Positions 9,465 through 18,831 are shown, counted from the first letter of the stretch. The stretch is 64,000 bases of DNA from Vibrio rhodolitus (GCF_003350325.1 NZ_QLYZ01000003.1:882-64881); one strand, 5' to 3'. Notes: generated by a model from the sequence alone, not told the origin. Numbers and translations: made by a program.

Positions 9465-10373
9465 ATGGCCAGAAATAAAAACCTACGTGAAACAACAACC
9501 AACCAATTGCTTGATGCCATTCGCCTTAAGCATATTGAATCCCCTTTGCCTTCTCAGTCATCCCTCGCGGATCTGTTTAGCGTGAGCCGCACTACCATGC
9601 GCCACGTCATGAACGACTTGTGTGACAAAGGTGTATTGGAACAAGAAGGCGACACTTGGTGTATCTGTCGCGAACCAGAAAATGACGATGGCTTTGTGAC
9701 ACCGATGTCGGAAAACGATATCCAAAGCGAAGTGTTTGAAGCCTTCTTCAATGATGCGATTAAAAATAAGCGCATTATGCCGGGACAAGAGTTCACTGAA
9801 CTGGAGCTGTCAAAACAGTCTAAATGCTCAACCACTGTAGTACGTGAGCACCTGATCCGTTTTTCACGCTTTAGCCTTATCGAGAATATCAACCGCGGAC
9901 GCTGGCGAATGGTACGCTTTGAGAAAAGCTATGCTGCCAGCCTATTTGAGCTGCGTGAAATGTTAGAGTGCCATGCACTCAATCGCTTTATGAACCTGCC
10001 GCGCAGTGATGAGCGCTGGCAAAAAGCGCAGTATTTACTGCACGAACACCGCGCACTGCGTGAAACCATGGTCAGTGATTATCAAGCGTTCTCAGAACTG
10101 GATCATCGCTTTCACTTACTGCTGCTATCGGCATCGAACAATCCGTTTATGAATCAGTTCTACGATATTATTTCGGTGATCTTCCACTTCCATTACCAGT
10201 GGGATAACAGCGATCTGCGCAAGCGAAATATGGTCGCAATTGAAGAGCATATGGCGGTGCTGAGTAAAATCTTAAGTGGTGATGATATTGGCGCTATGGG
10301 TGAGCTACGCCACCATTTACAAACCGCCAAACGCACCATGGAAAATAGCCTAATAATGGAAAAGCCAGCATAA
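9465..10373 (+). CDS. GntR/FCD-family regulator with two winged-helix domains
   Basis: A 302-residue regulator, probably of the sugar-acid genes around it. The start at ATG 9465 is chosen for its GGAGG ribosome binding site; the longer frame would add 27 unlikely residues. It carries two DNA-binding modules: a first GntR-like helix-turn-helix at about 30-65 (SLADLFSVSRTTMRHVMNDL), and a second winged helix at about 85-150 (LELSKQSKCSTTVVREHLIR). An all-helical FCD ligand domain follows, with its metal-binding histidine stretch at ELDHRFHLLLL. Ordinary FadR/UxuR relatives have one winged helix, so this architecture is unusual. Confidence 0.8.
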   Translation: MARNKNLRETTTNQLLDAIRLKHIESPLPSQSSLADLFSVSRTTMRHVMNDLCDKGVLEQEGDTWCICREPENDDGFVTPMSENDIQSEVFEAFFNDAIKNKRIMPGQEFTELELSKQSKCSTTVVREHLIRFSRFSLIENINRGRWRMVRFEKSYAASLFELREMLECHALNRFMNLPRSDERWQKAQYLLHEHRALRETMVSDYQAFSELDHRFHLLLLSASNNPFMNQFYDIISVIFHFHYQWDNSDLRKRNMVAIEEHMAVLSKILSGDDIGAMGELRHHLQTAKRTMENSLIMEKPA

Positions 10374-10387
10374 CGCTGGCTATTGAG

Positions 10388-10411
10388 CGGCTAAGGTTAA
10401 CGCCTTAGCCG
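10388..10411. terminator. Hairpin between convergent GntR and eda genes
   Basis: CGGCTAAGG and CCTTAGCCG are perfect 9-base arms around a 6-base loop. There is no long T run on either side, so termination would be weak. Confidence 0.5.
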
Positions 10412-10433
10412 TAACAAACAAGTGAGTGTGAGG

Positions 10434-11063
10434 TTATTGATTAACCAGAGCAACTGCTTCGCGGGTTAGCTCGGCAATCTTATCCCACTCACCATTGTTG
10501 ATCAGGGCTTTCTCGACCATCCAAGAGCCTCCACAACAAATTACTCTTGGAATGGCGAGATAGTCTTGAATGTTGCTAAGGTTAATCCCACCAGTTGGCA
10601 TGATTTGCACATTGCCATAAGGGGCGAGGAGGGATTTAACCATCGCGATCCCGCCTGAGGCTTCTGCTGGGAAAAACTTCACTGTAGTCAGTCCCATCTC
10701 TAATGCCGCTTCCAAGGTGCTTGGGTTATTGATGCCCGGTACAATAGGAATATCCAGCTCCTGACACGCTTTTACCGTATTCGGGTTAAAACCAGGGCTG
10801 ACAATAAAACTCGCTCCTGCCTCTTTCGCCGCCATTACTTGCTCGCGATTAAGAACAGTACCAGCGCCAATCAACATCTCTGGTTGCGCTTGCTTAAGCA
10901 GGCGAATCGCTTCGACTGCCGCATCCGAACGGAAAGTGATCTCCGCCACTGGCAAACCATTGTCAGACAGCACTCTGCCAAGAGGCAAAATGTCTTCGGC
11001 TTTATCAACCGCAATCACCGGAATCACTTTTAGTTCGGCAAGTTGGGCAGTAATTGTGCTCAT
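10434..11063 (-). CDS. eda: 2-keto-3-deoxy-6-phosphogluconate (KDPG) aldolase
   Basis: This 209-residue class I aldolase splits KDPG into pyruvate and glyceraldehyde-3-phosphate, the last step of the uronate route. The Schiff-base lysine is in TTVKFFPAE (about residue 127). Other family motifs are AEITFRSD, GAGTVLN and SPGFNPN. Length equals that of typical Eda. It overlaps the end of kdgK by four bases, so the kinase and aldolase are translationally coupled at the distal end of the TRAP operon. Confidence 0.93.
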   Translation of the reverse strand: MSTITAQLAELKVIPVIAVDKAEDILPLGRVLSDNGLPVAEITFRSDAAVEAIRLLKQAQPEMLIGAGTVLNREQVMAAKEAGASFIVSPGFNPNTVKACQELDIPIVPGINNPSTLEAALEMGLTTVKFFPAEASGGIAMVKSLLAPYGNVQIMPTGGINLSNIQDYLAIPRVICCGGSWMVEKALINNGEWDKIAELTREAVALVNQ

Positions 11064-12019
11064 TGTAACTCCTTTATCTGTGCTTTGATTGGCGTCGTGA
11101 CAGCCAAATCGATAATCGCGCCTTGGTGCTGAATAACCTGACTAGCGAGTAAATTGCCTGCCTGACAACACGCGGACAACGTTTTTCCGGTGACATATTG
11201 CGCGAGGAATGCGCCATTAAATGAATCACCCGCCGAAGTGGTATCCACCACTTGCGCGACAAGGTTGGCTGGCGTGTGCACCGCCTCGGTTTGAGTTTGC
11301 AAGTCTTGGCTAAAACAGCCGTCAGAGCCCACTTTAACCACCACTTTGTTTACGCCAAGTTGTTGCAGCCGAGCGAGTGTGGCTTGTGGATCACTGTCTT
11401 GCCATACCAAAGCTTCATCGTCGAAGGTCACTAGTGCGATATCAGCAAGCGAGAAAAGCTGCTGGTAGGCGGTTTGTGCTGCTTCAATACTGCGCCACAG
11501 CGCCGGACGATGATTACTGTCAAACGCGATCTCAGCCCCTTTGGCTTGGCAATCTTTCAACACTGCCAGCAAGATTTGACGATCTTGCTCTGATAGGATC
11601 GCAAGGCTAATACCACTTAAAAAGATCAGCTCAGCTTGGTGTAATTGGTCGGCGATAGCTGCCCAGTCCGCATGTTGTAACATGTATTTCGCCGCAGATT
11701 GATTGCGCCAGTATTGAAAGCTACGCTCACCTTGCCCATCGACTTGAATCATGTACAAACCGGTCGAGTGCTCGCTGTCTCTTAGCACCCACTCGGTATT
11801 CACTTGCTCACTTTGCCAACGCGTGAGCATCATATCGCTCAGCTTGTCGTTACCAAGCGCTGAGACGTAGCAGGCTTGCACCTGCTCGTCTGACATACGC
11901 TTTAAATACACCGCGGCATTTAATGTGTCACCACCAAAGCTCTGCTTCATCTCACCAAACGGAGTTCCGCTTAGCTCAATCATGCACTCTCCAATAATGG
12001 CGACCTTTTTCGTTGTCAT
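11060..12019 (-). CDS. kdgK: 2-keto-3-deoxygluconate kinase, PfkB family
   Basis: A 319-residue sugar kinase that phosphorylates KDG at C6 to give KDPG. PfkB hallmarks are the N-terminal FGGDTLNAAVYLKR substrate region and the C-terminal DTTSAGDSFNGAF motif (about 246-258), which holds the anion hole and the catalytic Asp. The usual GAGD is SAGD here, a common variant. It lies between the TRAP large permease gene and eda and overlaps eda. Specificity for KDG rather than another keto-deoxy acid is inferred from its neighbours. Confidence 0.9.
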   Translation of the reverse strand: MTTKKVAIIGECMIELSGTPFGEMKQSFGGDTLNAAVYLKRMSDEQVQACYVSALGNDKLSDMMLTRWQSEQVNTEWVLRDSEHSTGLYMIQVDGQGERSFQYWRNQSAAKYMLQHADWAAIADQLHQAELIFLSGISLAILSEQDRQILLAVLKDCQAKGAEIAFDSNHRPALWRSIEAAQTAYQQLFSLADIALVTFDDEALVWQDSDPQATLARLQQLGVNKVVVKVGSDGCFSQDLQTQTEAVHTPANLVAQVVDTTSAGDSFNGAFLAQYVTGKTLSACCQAGNLLASQVIQHQGAIIDLAVTTPIKAQIKELQ

Positions 12020-12029
12020 TACCTAGTCC

Positions 12030-13316
12030 TTAACCAAAGACCATGTTTGGCAGACCGATTGAAATCATCGGGATGTAGGTGATCATCAGCAGCGCCACAA
12101 TCAACAAGATCCAGAATGGCATCACTTCTTTCACAAAGTCCTCAATGTTGACTTTGGTGATTGAACAAGTGGTGAACATTACCGTGCCAAGTGGCGGTGT
12201 AATCGTACCGATAGCACTGTTGAAGATGAAGATGATACCGAAGTGTACAGGGTCAATGCCGTATGAATGAGCGACCGGTGCCAGCAGCGGCGCCAATACG
12301 ATCATTACTGCGTTACCTTCAAGGAACATACCGATGATCAACAGGAATAAGTTAACCAACAGTAGGAAAGTAAATGGACTTTCTACCGCGCCTGTTAGCC
12401 AAGTCGCTAGGTTTTGTGGCACTTGCTCCCAAGTTAGGAATTTCGAGAAACCAACTGCGACACAGATGATCAGCAGTACGTTTGCCGACGCCATTACCGA
12501 CTCTTTGGTTGCGCTCCAAAGAAGTTTGCTGTTCATCTGCTTGTAAACAAACATACCCAGCACAAGTGCGTAAAGTACTGCTGCGGCGCCCGCTTCTGTT
12601 GGTGTAAAGACACCAAAGCGGATACCACCGATGATGATCACAGGCAGCAGTAGCGCAAGGAAAGCATCTTTAGCAGAAAGCGCAATCTCACTGACTGAAG
12701 CGCGCTTTTCACGAATTGGCGCGTAATTGCGTTTTTTCGAAATATACGCCACTAGACCCATCATCATAAAGCAGAGCATAACACCCGGCACAACACCGGC
12801 CAAGAATAGCTTACCAATCGAAACGTTGTTGACATAACCGTAGATGATCAGCGCGATACCCGGTGGGATGATTGGCGTAATCAAAGACGATGCTGCGGTT
12901 ACTGCGGATGAAAATGAGGCACTGTAGCCACGCGCCACCATCTGCGGTACCAACAGTTTTGAACTCATCGCGGCATCCGCAATGTTTGAGCCAGATAGAC
13001 CGCCCATTAAGGTACTCAAAACGACGTTAACCTGAGCAAGACCGCCGTTCATGTGACCAGTCAGCACTTCAGAAAACTTTAATAGACGTTGGCTGATACC
13101 TGAGTGGTTCATGAATACACCAGCCATAACGAAAAACGGAATTGCCAGCAAAGTCACTGACTCAAGACCACCAGCAAGACGCTGAACCAACATCATCATT
13201 GGCAGGTGATCGTTCATTAAAAAGTAAGCAAGCGTAGCAATAAAAATACAAAACGCGACCGGGATGCCAAGGGTGAATAGCAAAAGTAACGCAGAAATAG
13301 GCAAAATAACGGACAT
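12030..13316 (-). CDS. TRAP transporter large permease, DctM family (system 1)
   Basis: A 428-residue polytopic inner-membrane protein of the DctM/IT family with about 12 membrane segments. Conserved family pieces include AIPFFVMAGVFMN, GSNIADAA and PTEAGAAA. It forms the sodium-driven import channel, working with the DctQ-like small subunit and the binding protein encoded just upstream. Flanking genes point to a sugar acid such as L-galactonate or galacturonate as cargo. The start lies 2 bases after the small-subunit stop codon, so translation is coupled. Confidence 0.92.
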   Translation of the reverse strand: MSVILPISALLLLFTLGIPVAFCIFIATLAYFLMNDHLPMMMLVQRLAGGLESVTLLAIPFFVMAGVFMNHSGISQRLLKFSEVLTGHMNGGLAQVNVVLSTLMGGLSGSNIADAAMSSKLLVPQMVARGYSASFSSAVTAASSLITPIIPPGIALIIYGYVNNVSIGKLFLAGVVPGVMLCFMMMGLVAYISKKRNYAPIREKRASVSEIALSAKDAFLALLLPVIIIGGIRFGVFTPTEAGAAAVLYALVLGMFVYKQMNSKLLWSATKESVMASANVLLIICVAVGFSKFLTWEQVPQNLATWLTGAVESPFTFLLLVNLFLLIIGMFLEGNAVMIVLAPLLAPVAHSYGIDPVHFGIIFIFNSAIGTITPPLGTVMFTTCSITKVNIEDFVKEVMPFWILLIVALLMITYIPMISIGLPNMVFG

Positions 13317-13318
13317 GA

Positions 13319-13849
13319 TTAATCTTCCTTATTGCACGGAACAAAGAATGAATAGAGATGCTTAAGTTGGTGATACAGCATAAACATGCCGCTCACAGGA
13401 ACCGCTGCGTAGATATAGACATAAGGAAGTTTCAATGCTGGTGTGAAACGTACTTGAGAGAAAGGCAGTAGTTTCCAACCCCAGTAGACCATAAATCCTA
13501 GCGCGAAAATAACCAGTAACGGTCTGATCAAGTTATCAAGCACATTGGCTGCTTTAGCTGGGATCTTGTGGACGAGAAAATCTATGCGTACTACTTCATC
13601 GGTGCGCATAAGGGCACTTGAGCCCATGAAGGTCATCCAAACAAACAGCGCTAGACAGACTTCTTCCACCCATGAACTTGGTGAGTTAAAAACATAGCGT
13701 GTTACAACGCCGTAGCTCATTAAGACTACGATCACAGCAAGAAAAACTGCGGCGATGATGCCATCCAGTTGGCTGATGCGATCTAACGTCGCCATCAACT
13801 TACTTTTTGGCTTAGCTGCCAATTGATTGAGTGAAACTTGAGTTTCCAT
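13319..13849 (-). CDS. TRAP transporter small permease, DctQ family (system 1)
   Basis: A 176-residue four-helix membrane protein. The W-V-E-E motif in PSSWVEEVCLALFVW is the usual mark of DctQ subunits. A charged N-terminal arm of about 20 residues precedes the first helix and is longer than in many homologues. It pairs with the DctM protein encoded 2 bases downstream. A GC-rich hairpin separates it from the binding-protein gene. Confidence 0.9.
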   Translation of the reverse strand: METQVSLNQLAAKPKSKLMATLDRISQLDGIIAAVFLAVIVVLMSYGVVTRYVFNSPSSWVEEVCLALFVWMTFMGSSALMRTDEVVRIDFLVHKIPAKAANVLDNLIRPLLVIFALGFMVYWGWKLLPFSQVRFTPALKLPYVYIYAAVPVSGMFMLYHQLKHLYSFFVPCNKED

Positions 13850-13877
13850 GTGGTGTGCTCCAACAAAACTGAAATAT

Positions 13878-13895
13878 GGGGCTCAAAAGAGCCCC
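13878..13895 (-). promoter_or_regulatory. Intercistronic hairpin between TRAP binding-protein and small-permease genes
   Basis: GGGGCTC and GAGCCCC pair around AAAA, with no T tract. A hairpin in this place may stabilise the upstream mRNA or reduce read-through, keeping the binding protein in excess over the permease. Confidence 0.55.
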
Positions 13896-13903
13896 GCAGA
13901 ACA

Positions 13904-14896
13904 TTACAGTTCAGCTAACTTAGCTTGAGTGTCTTGGTATAGGTTTGGTGTCCACTCTGGGAATTCGTTTTGCACCACTTTACGCGCTGCCTCTTCAAAC
14001 GCAGATAGGTCCACTTCGTTCACCGTTACGCCTTCCGCTTTTAGCTGGTCAATCGCGTCTTGCTCACTTTCAGCGATTAAGGTTGCACCGTAGTTCACCA
14101 TGTCACGGCTTGTATCTAGGATGATTTTTTGCTCTTCAGCAGACAGACCATTCCAGAAAGCTGTACCCGCTACGAACGGTGACATATGCTTGGTGTGCGC
14201 GGTTAAGTTGAGGTTTTTCACCACTTCGTGGAACTTACCACCGTGTAGAACAACTGATGGGTTTTCCACGCCTTCAATCACACCTTGTGATAGACCTGGG
14301 TAAACATCAGCCAGTGACATTGGCGTTGGTACGCCACCCATTGCTTTGACTGTTGCCACAAATAGGCGCGAGTGTTGTACACGAACTTTCACACCATCAA
14401 GGTCTGCTGGCGATTTCACCACGCCTTTTGATAGCAGGTGACGAGTACCATAAACCACGTCAGGTACTACGATTGTTAGACCTTTACCTGACAACTCATT
14501 GTTCAGACCTTGGAACCACTCAGTGTGAAGCAGCTTAGATTTTTTCTCGAATGATTGAGATAGGTATGGCGCGTTGATTACACCAAGATCTGGCACAGTA
14601 TCCATCAAGTAACCGTAAGAGCTAATTGTGATGATGTTGGCACCAAACTTAGCCTGTTCCATCACTTCTGTTTCACTACCTAATTGGCTTGAAGGGAATA
14701 GGCGGAACTCAATCTCACCATTAGATTTTTCTTTAACTTGTTCCGCCCAGTAGTGCATCGCTTTATCGATTGGCTCACCAGGTTGGTTACCGTAGGCAAT
14801 CATCACTTCTGTTGCTGCGTTTGCGCCGAAGCTCACTGTCATCGCAAGACCGATTGCAGCAGATACTTTTTTTAGTTTCGAGTGTAGAGTGTTCAT
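13904..14896 (-). CDS. TRAP substrate-binding protein, DctP family (system 1)
   Basis: A 330-residue periplasmic binding protein with an N-terminal signal peptide (cleavage after ANA, about residue 27). Family features include the segment GVKVRVQHSRLFVATVKAMGG, whose arginine is the usual carboxylate-binding residue, and the downstream GVIEGVENP. The start at the second ATG is preferred because AAAGGA precedes it. It is the first TRAP gene in the operon, right after uxaB. Cargo is inferred to be a hexonate or hexuronate. Confidence 0.9.
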   Translation of the reverse strand: MNTLHSKLKKVSAAIGLAMTVSFGANAATEVMIAYGNQPGEPIDKAMHYWAEQVKEKSNGEIEFRLFPSSQLGSETEVMEQAKFGANIITISSYGYLMDTVPDLGVINAPYLSQSFEKKSKLLHTEWFQGLNNELSGKGLTIVVPDVVYGTRHLLSKGVVKSPADLDGVKVRVQHSRLFVATVKAMGGVPTPMSLADVYPGLSQGVIEGVENPSVVLHGGKFHEVVKNLNLTAHTKHMSPFVAGTAFWNGLSAEEQKIILDTSRDMVNYGATLIAESEQDAIDQLKAEGVTVNEVDLSAFEEAARKVVQNEFPEWTPNLYQDTQAKLAEL

Positions 14897-14932
14897 AGAT
14901 GTTCCTTTCAAATAATAGTTATATTCGCTGTT

Positions 14933-16366
14933 TTACAGCTGCTTCATTGCTTCTTTCATACCCAGTGTTTGGATAGCGTTGACGTACTGTGCAACCAACT
15001 CTGTTAGCTGTGGTAGCTCAGTTAAGTCAACATCCCAGTGATGTTTCATTGCCAAGAACTGCGCCACGTTTACACTGTGATCGCCTGAGGTTTGGCGCCA
15101 TGCAGTAAATAGCTCTAGCAAATGTTGATCATCGCTAAGAGGAATCTCTTCCGCGCCACGTTTACCCAAGTAGAAACAGTACAATGCCGCTAAGCTAAAG
15201 CTCATATGCTTAGGTGCCTGACCGTTGTCACGGCTGTAGGTAATCAGTTGCGGAAGTAGACGCGTCTTAAACTTGGTTAACGAGTTCAACGCGATAGAGG
15301 TTAAGTAGTGCTTGATGTAAGGGTTACGGAAGCGGTTTAACACGCTGTCTTTAAAAGAGCGTAGCTCTTGCGCGTCCATATCCAGTGAAGGGATCACTTC
15401 GTTATCAAGTAGTGCATCTAAGAAAGTGCAGATATCTTGATCTTGCATCGCTTCACTCACAGTATCGATACCTGCAAGGTAAGCAACCGGCACCATCGCT
15501 GTGTGGGCGCCATTTAGAATACCCACCTTACGCTCTTTGTAAGGTTTGATATCGTCAACAATAGCGATATTTAGCGGGCACTGTGCCAGTTTGAATTTGT
15601 CTTTCAGCCAATCCGGGCCTTGGATAACGAACAAGTAAAAATACTCAGCAGCAACGAGGAAATTGTCTTGATAACCAAATTCGCTTTCAATTGCCTTGAT
15701 TTCGTCCTTTGGATAACCGGTGACGATTCTATCAACTAATGTTGAGCAAAATGTGTTCGCCGTCTCAATCCAGTTTGAAAACTCATCTTCAAGTTGCCAA
15801 ATTTGTGCATATTTGAGCACGATCTCTTTTAATTTCTCGCCGTTAAAATCAATCAATTCACACGGCAAAAGAATCAAGCCTTTGTCATTATCACCAGCAA
15901 AGTGTTGGTATCGACGATACAGGAACTGAGTCAGCTTAGCAGGGAAAGATTTTGGTGGCATCGCACCCAGTTCATCCTGCTCGTCAAAGCAAATACCCGC
16001 TTCAGTGGTATTAGATACCACCCATTCCAATTCTGGGTTTTCCGCAACGCGAAGTACTTCATCATACTCGCCATACGCCAATAGCTCGCGATTGACAGCA
16101 GTGATCACACGAGGCTCTGCCACGCTCTCGCCTGCTTCGTTAATCCCGCGTACTAATGCGGTATAAATGCCGCCTTGGCTATCCAGTTTTGGATGACCCG
16201 CATCGATTGGGCGAACAATAGTAATGCCGGCATTGAAATCGGTGTGCTCATTTAATAGGTCAATCTGCCAATCAAAAAATGCGCGTAAAAAATTACCTTC
16301 ACCAAACTGAATGATCTTTTCAGGGTAGCAAGGTTGCTGTGATAGGTTTCTTGTTAGTTGTTCCAT
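14933..16366 (-). CDS. uxaB: Tagaturonate reductase (altronate oxidoreductase)
   Basis: This 477-residue member of the mannitol dehydrogenase family reduces D-tagaturonate to D-altronate with NADH. The N-terminal IIQFGEGNFLRAFFDWQID and the later GILNGAHTAMVP and RFRNPYIKHYL stretches are characteristic, and the length is close to E. coli UxaB. Fructuronate reductase (UxuB) is the nearest relative, but the N-terminus fits UxaB better. It heads the leftward operon uxaB-TRAP-kdgK-eda and is divergent from uxaA. Confidence 0.9.
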   Translation of the reverse strand: MEQLTRNLSQQPCYPEKIIQFGEGNFLRAFFDWQIDLLNEHTDFNAGITIVRPIDAGHPKLDSQGGIYTALVRGINEAGESVAEPRVITAVNRELLAYGEYDEVLRVAENPELEWVVSNTTEAGICFDEQDELGAMPPKSFPAKLTQFLYRRYQHFAGDNDKGLILLPCELIDFNGEKLKEIVLKYAQIWQLEDEFSNWIETANTFCSTLVDRIVTGYPKDEIKAIESEFGYQDNFLVAAEYFYLFVIQGPDWLKDKFKLAQCPLNIAIVDDIKPYKERKVGILNGAHTAMVPVAYLAGIDTVSEAMQDQDICTFLDALLDNEVIPSLDMDAQELRSFKDSVLNRFRNPYIKHYLTSIALNSLTKFKTRLLPQLITYSRDNGQAPKHMSFSLAALYCFYLGKRGAEEIPLSDDQHLLELFTAWRQTSGDHSVNVAQFLAMKHHWDVDLTELPQLTELVAQYVNAIQTLGMKEAMKQL

Positions 16367-16699
16367 TTTTATCCCTTTTTACCGATCTCTAATCGATAGC
16401 TAAATGGCAGGTAAGCACTGTTTGTCGGACAGGTGTTATCGAATATGTGGCGAGTCTATGCCTAGGGAAAAAAGAAAGAACGATGAATCTACTCAAACGT
16501 GTAAACGATCATCTTTAACTGTTTTTTATCGGTATTTAATCATCTAAAGAACCGTAAAATACCACTAAAGAGGCAAAGAAACCGATTACAAAGCGTAAAG
16601 AAGCAGATAAAAAACAAATTTTATTGTTTTTTATTGATTAAAATACAGATCGCAATATAGAATCTAATCGTCGGACGGGGTCACTTAATTGGGATACCC
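16367..16699. promoter_or_regulatory. Divergent uxaB/uxaA promoter region
   Basis: A 333-base AT-rich region controlling two divergent operons. It contains GGTATTT...AAATACC arms at 16531-16563, a perfect 11-base palindrome at 16607-16634, and motifs shared with the lgoD/GntR region. No gene is seen. Confidence 0.6.
16607..16634. promoter_or_regulatory. Perfect inverted repeat, candidate operator
   Basis: ATAAAAAACAA and TTGTTTTTTAT are perfect 11-base arms around ATTTTA, about 65 bases upstream of uxaA. Part of the right arm belongs to the motif shared with the lgoD/GntR region, which favours a regulator site over a terminator. Confidence 0.5.
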
Positions 16700-18190
16700 A
16701 TGAAACAGTTCATAAAAATCAATAGTAAAGACAATGTGTTCGTCTGCTTGCAAGCCATCAAGGCTGGTGAGTCAATCAATGTAGACGGGCAAGCTATTCT
16801 CCTCGCCCAAGATGTCGAGCGCGGCAGTAAAGTCGCCCTGACTGCAATTGCGGCAAATAGCGATATCATTAAGTATGGTGGCTCGATTGGTTATGCCACG
16901 GCAGATATTGCCGTCGGTGAGTGGGTACATACGCACAATATCAAAACCAAGCTCTCCGATACCGACAGCTATCAGTATCTACCAAACTTTAGCCCTCTCA
17001 AGCCTTCTGATCTTGTTGAGCGCTTCTTCCAAGGCTATCAACGCAGCAATGGGGAAGTGGCTATTCGCAACGAAATTTGGGTGATCCCAACTGTCGGCTG
17101 CGTCAATGGTATTGCTCAACAGGCGATCAATCGCTTTATGCAACGTAACCCGAACCTGCAGTGCGATGGCGTACATCTATTTCCACACAACTATGGTTGC
17201 TCACAACTGGGTGACGATCACGACAATACCAAGCAAATCTTAGCCAATATGGTGACCCACCCTAACGCTGGCGGCGCTTTAGTTATTGGCTTAGGTTGTG
17301 AAAACAACCAAATTGGACCATTTAAAGAACATGTCGGTGAAGTGGATGATGCCCGTGTGCGCTTTATGATTGCGCAAAATGAGCAAGACGAAATTGAAGT
17401 CGCAGTAGCTCATCTCGAAGAGATTTACCAAACCGTTAAGCAAGATACGCGCACTGATATTAGCATTGGCAAATTGCGGGTTGGTCTTGAATGCGGCGGC
17501 TCTGATGGTCTATCCGGCATTACCGCTAACCCACTGCTTGGCGAGTTTTCTGATTACCTTATCGCTCTTGGCGGCACATCCGTATTAACCGAAGTACCAG
17601 AGATGTTTGGTGCGGAACATTTACTGTTTGAGCGCTGCATCGATGAGGCAACTTTTGATAAAGCGGTTGATATGGTGAACGATTTCAAACAGTACTTTAT
17701 CGATCACCATCAGCCGATCTACGAAAACCCATCGCCGGGTAACAAAAAAGGCGGCATCTCAACTCTTGAAGATAAATCCATGGGTTGCACGCAAAAAGCG
17801 GGCACTAGCCCTGTGTTAGGAGTATTGAAGTATGGTGAACGCTTGACCACGCCGGGTCTGAACCTACTCAGCGCTCCAGGTAACGATGCGGTCGCCACAT
17901 CGGCATTGGCGGCGAGTGGCTGTCATATCGTGCTGTTTACGACTGGGCGCGGCACCCCTTATGGTGGCTTTGTGCCAACCATGAAACTCTCAACCAACTC
18001 AGAGCTCGCGAATAACAAACCACACTGGATTGATTTCAATGCTGGCACCCTAGTTGAAGGGGTAGAGATGGAAAGCTTGTTAGAAACCTTTATCGACCAT
18101 GTTGCTGCCATCGCGAGCGGTCAACCGACCAAAAACGAACTAAACGGTATTCGCGAACTGGCGATCTTTAAATCTGGCGTAACCCTGTAA
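16700..18190 (+). CDS. uxaA: Altronate dehydratase
   Basis: This 496-residue iron-dependent enzyme dehydrates D-altronate to 2-keto-3-deoxygluconate. An N-terminal SAF-like domain (about 1-95) is followed by the UxaA catalytic region with HNYGCSQLGDDH, GLECGGSDGLSG and TGRGTPYGG motifs. Length matches E. coli UxaA (about 495). It is transcribed rightwards, opposite uxaB, from the shared regulatory region, and no terminator is evident after it. A galactarate dehydratase is less likely given the context. Confidence 0.92.
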   Translation: MKQFIKINSKDNVFVCLQAIKAGESINVDGQAILLAQDVERGSKVALTAIAANSDIIKYGGSIGYATADIAVGEWVHTHNIKTKLSDTDSYQYLPNFSPLKPSDLVERFFQGYQRSNGEVAIRNEIWVIPTVGCVNGIAQQAINRFMQRNPNLQCDGVHLFPHNYGCSQLGDDHDNTKQILANMVTHPNAGGALVIGLGCENNQIGPFKEHVGEVDDARVRFMIAQNEQDEIEVAVAHLEEIYQTVKQDTRTDISIGKLRVGLECGGSDGLSGITANPLLGEFSDYLIALGGTSVLTEVPEMFGAEHLLFERCIDEATFDKAVDMVNDFKQYFIDHHQPIYENPSPGNKKGGISTLEDKSMGCTQKAGTSPVLGVLKYGERLTTPGLNLLSAPGNDAVATSALAASGCHIVLFTTGRGTPYGGFVPTMKLSTNSELANNKPHWIDFNAGTLVEGVEMESLLETFIDHVAAIASGQPTKNELNGIRELAIFKSGVTL

Positions 18191-18318
18191 TGCCTTTGCT
18201 CGCTGCCTTTGGGCAGCGAGTTTCACTTCATTACCACCATTCACTGCTCATTTTCTCGTTTTATCGCCATACTTAGGTAATGCCTTTTCAATGCACTGCG
18301 GCAACTAAGGAAATAACG

Positions 18319-18831
18319 ATGAAACATACTCTATTATTGGCAGCACTATGCCTCGCCTCGACCTCGGCGTTAGCATCAGAACTTAAAGTAGAAATGATTG
18401 AGCTAGCCAGCGGTAATTCAGCTGGCACCATCACCATCAGTGAAAACCAATATGGCACTGTCTTTACGCCAAAACTGCAAGGTTTAAGCGAGGGCATACA
18501 TGGTTTTCATGTGCACACTAACCCTTCGTGTGACAGCATAGAAAAAGAGGGCAAAACCATCCTTGGTGGCGCGGCGGGTGGGCACTATGACCCAGCCAAT
18601 ACCGGTAAACATGGTCTACCATGGACAGATGACAACCACCTTGGCGATCTGCCTGCGCTGTATGTCGCAAAAGATGGCAGCGCAACTCAACCGGTGCTCG
18701 CCCCTAGAATTAAACTCAGTGATTTAAGCGGACGTGCATTAATGATTCACGCAGGCGGCGACAATCACTCCGATCACCCAGCCCCACTGGGTGGTGGCGG
18801 TGCTCGTGTGGTATGTGGGGTGATAAAATAA
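18319..18831 (+). CDS. sodC: Periplasmic copper/zinc superoxide dismutase
   Basis: A 170-residue enzyme that dismutates superoxide in the periplasm. A signal peptide of about 19 residues (ending ALA) precedes the mature chain. Copper and zinc ligands are visible in [16 protein letters not shown], the second histidine of the TGKHG region and [12 protein letters not shown], and the disulfide cysteines are in NPSCD and VVCGV. The ATG at 18319 is chosen because GGAAATAACG precedes it and it starts the signal peptide; a longer frame adds 13 residues. It separates the two sugar-acid clusters and seems unrelated to them. Confidence 0.93.
   Translation: MKHTLLLAALCLASTSALASELKVEMIELASGNSAGTITISENQYGTVFTPKLQGLSEGIHGFHVHTNPSCDSIEKEGKTILGGAAGGHYDPANTGKHGLPWTDDNHLGDLPALYVAKDGSATQPVLAPRIKLSDLSGRALMIHAGGDNHSDHPAPLGGGGARVVCGVIK

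Noticed and set aside
16607..16634. Palindrome as an intrinsic terminator
   Set aside because: It is purely AT-rich, lies between divergent genes and overlaps a motif shared with another promoter, so an operator is more plausible.
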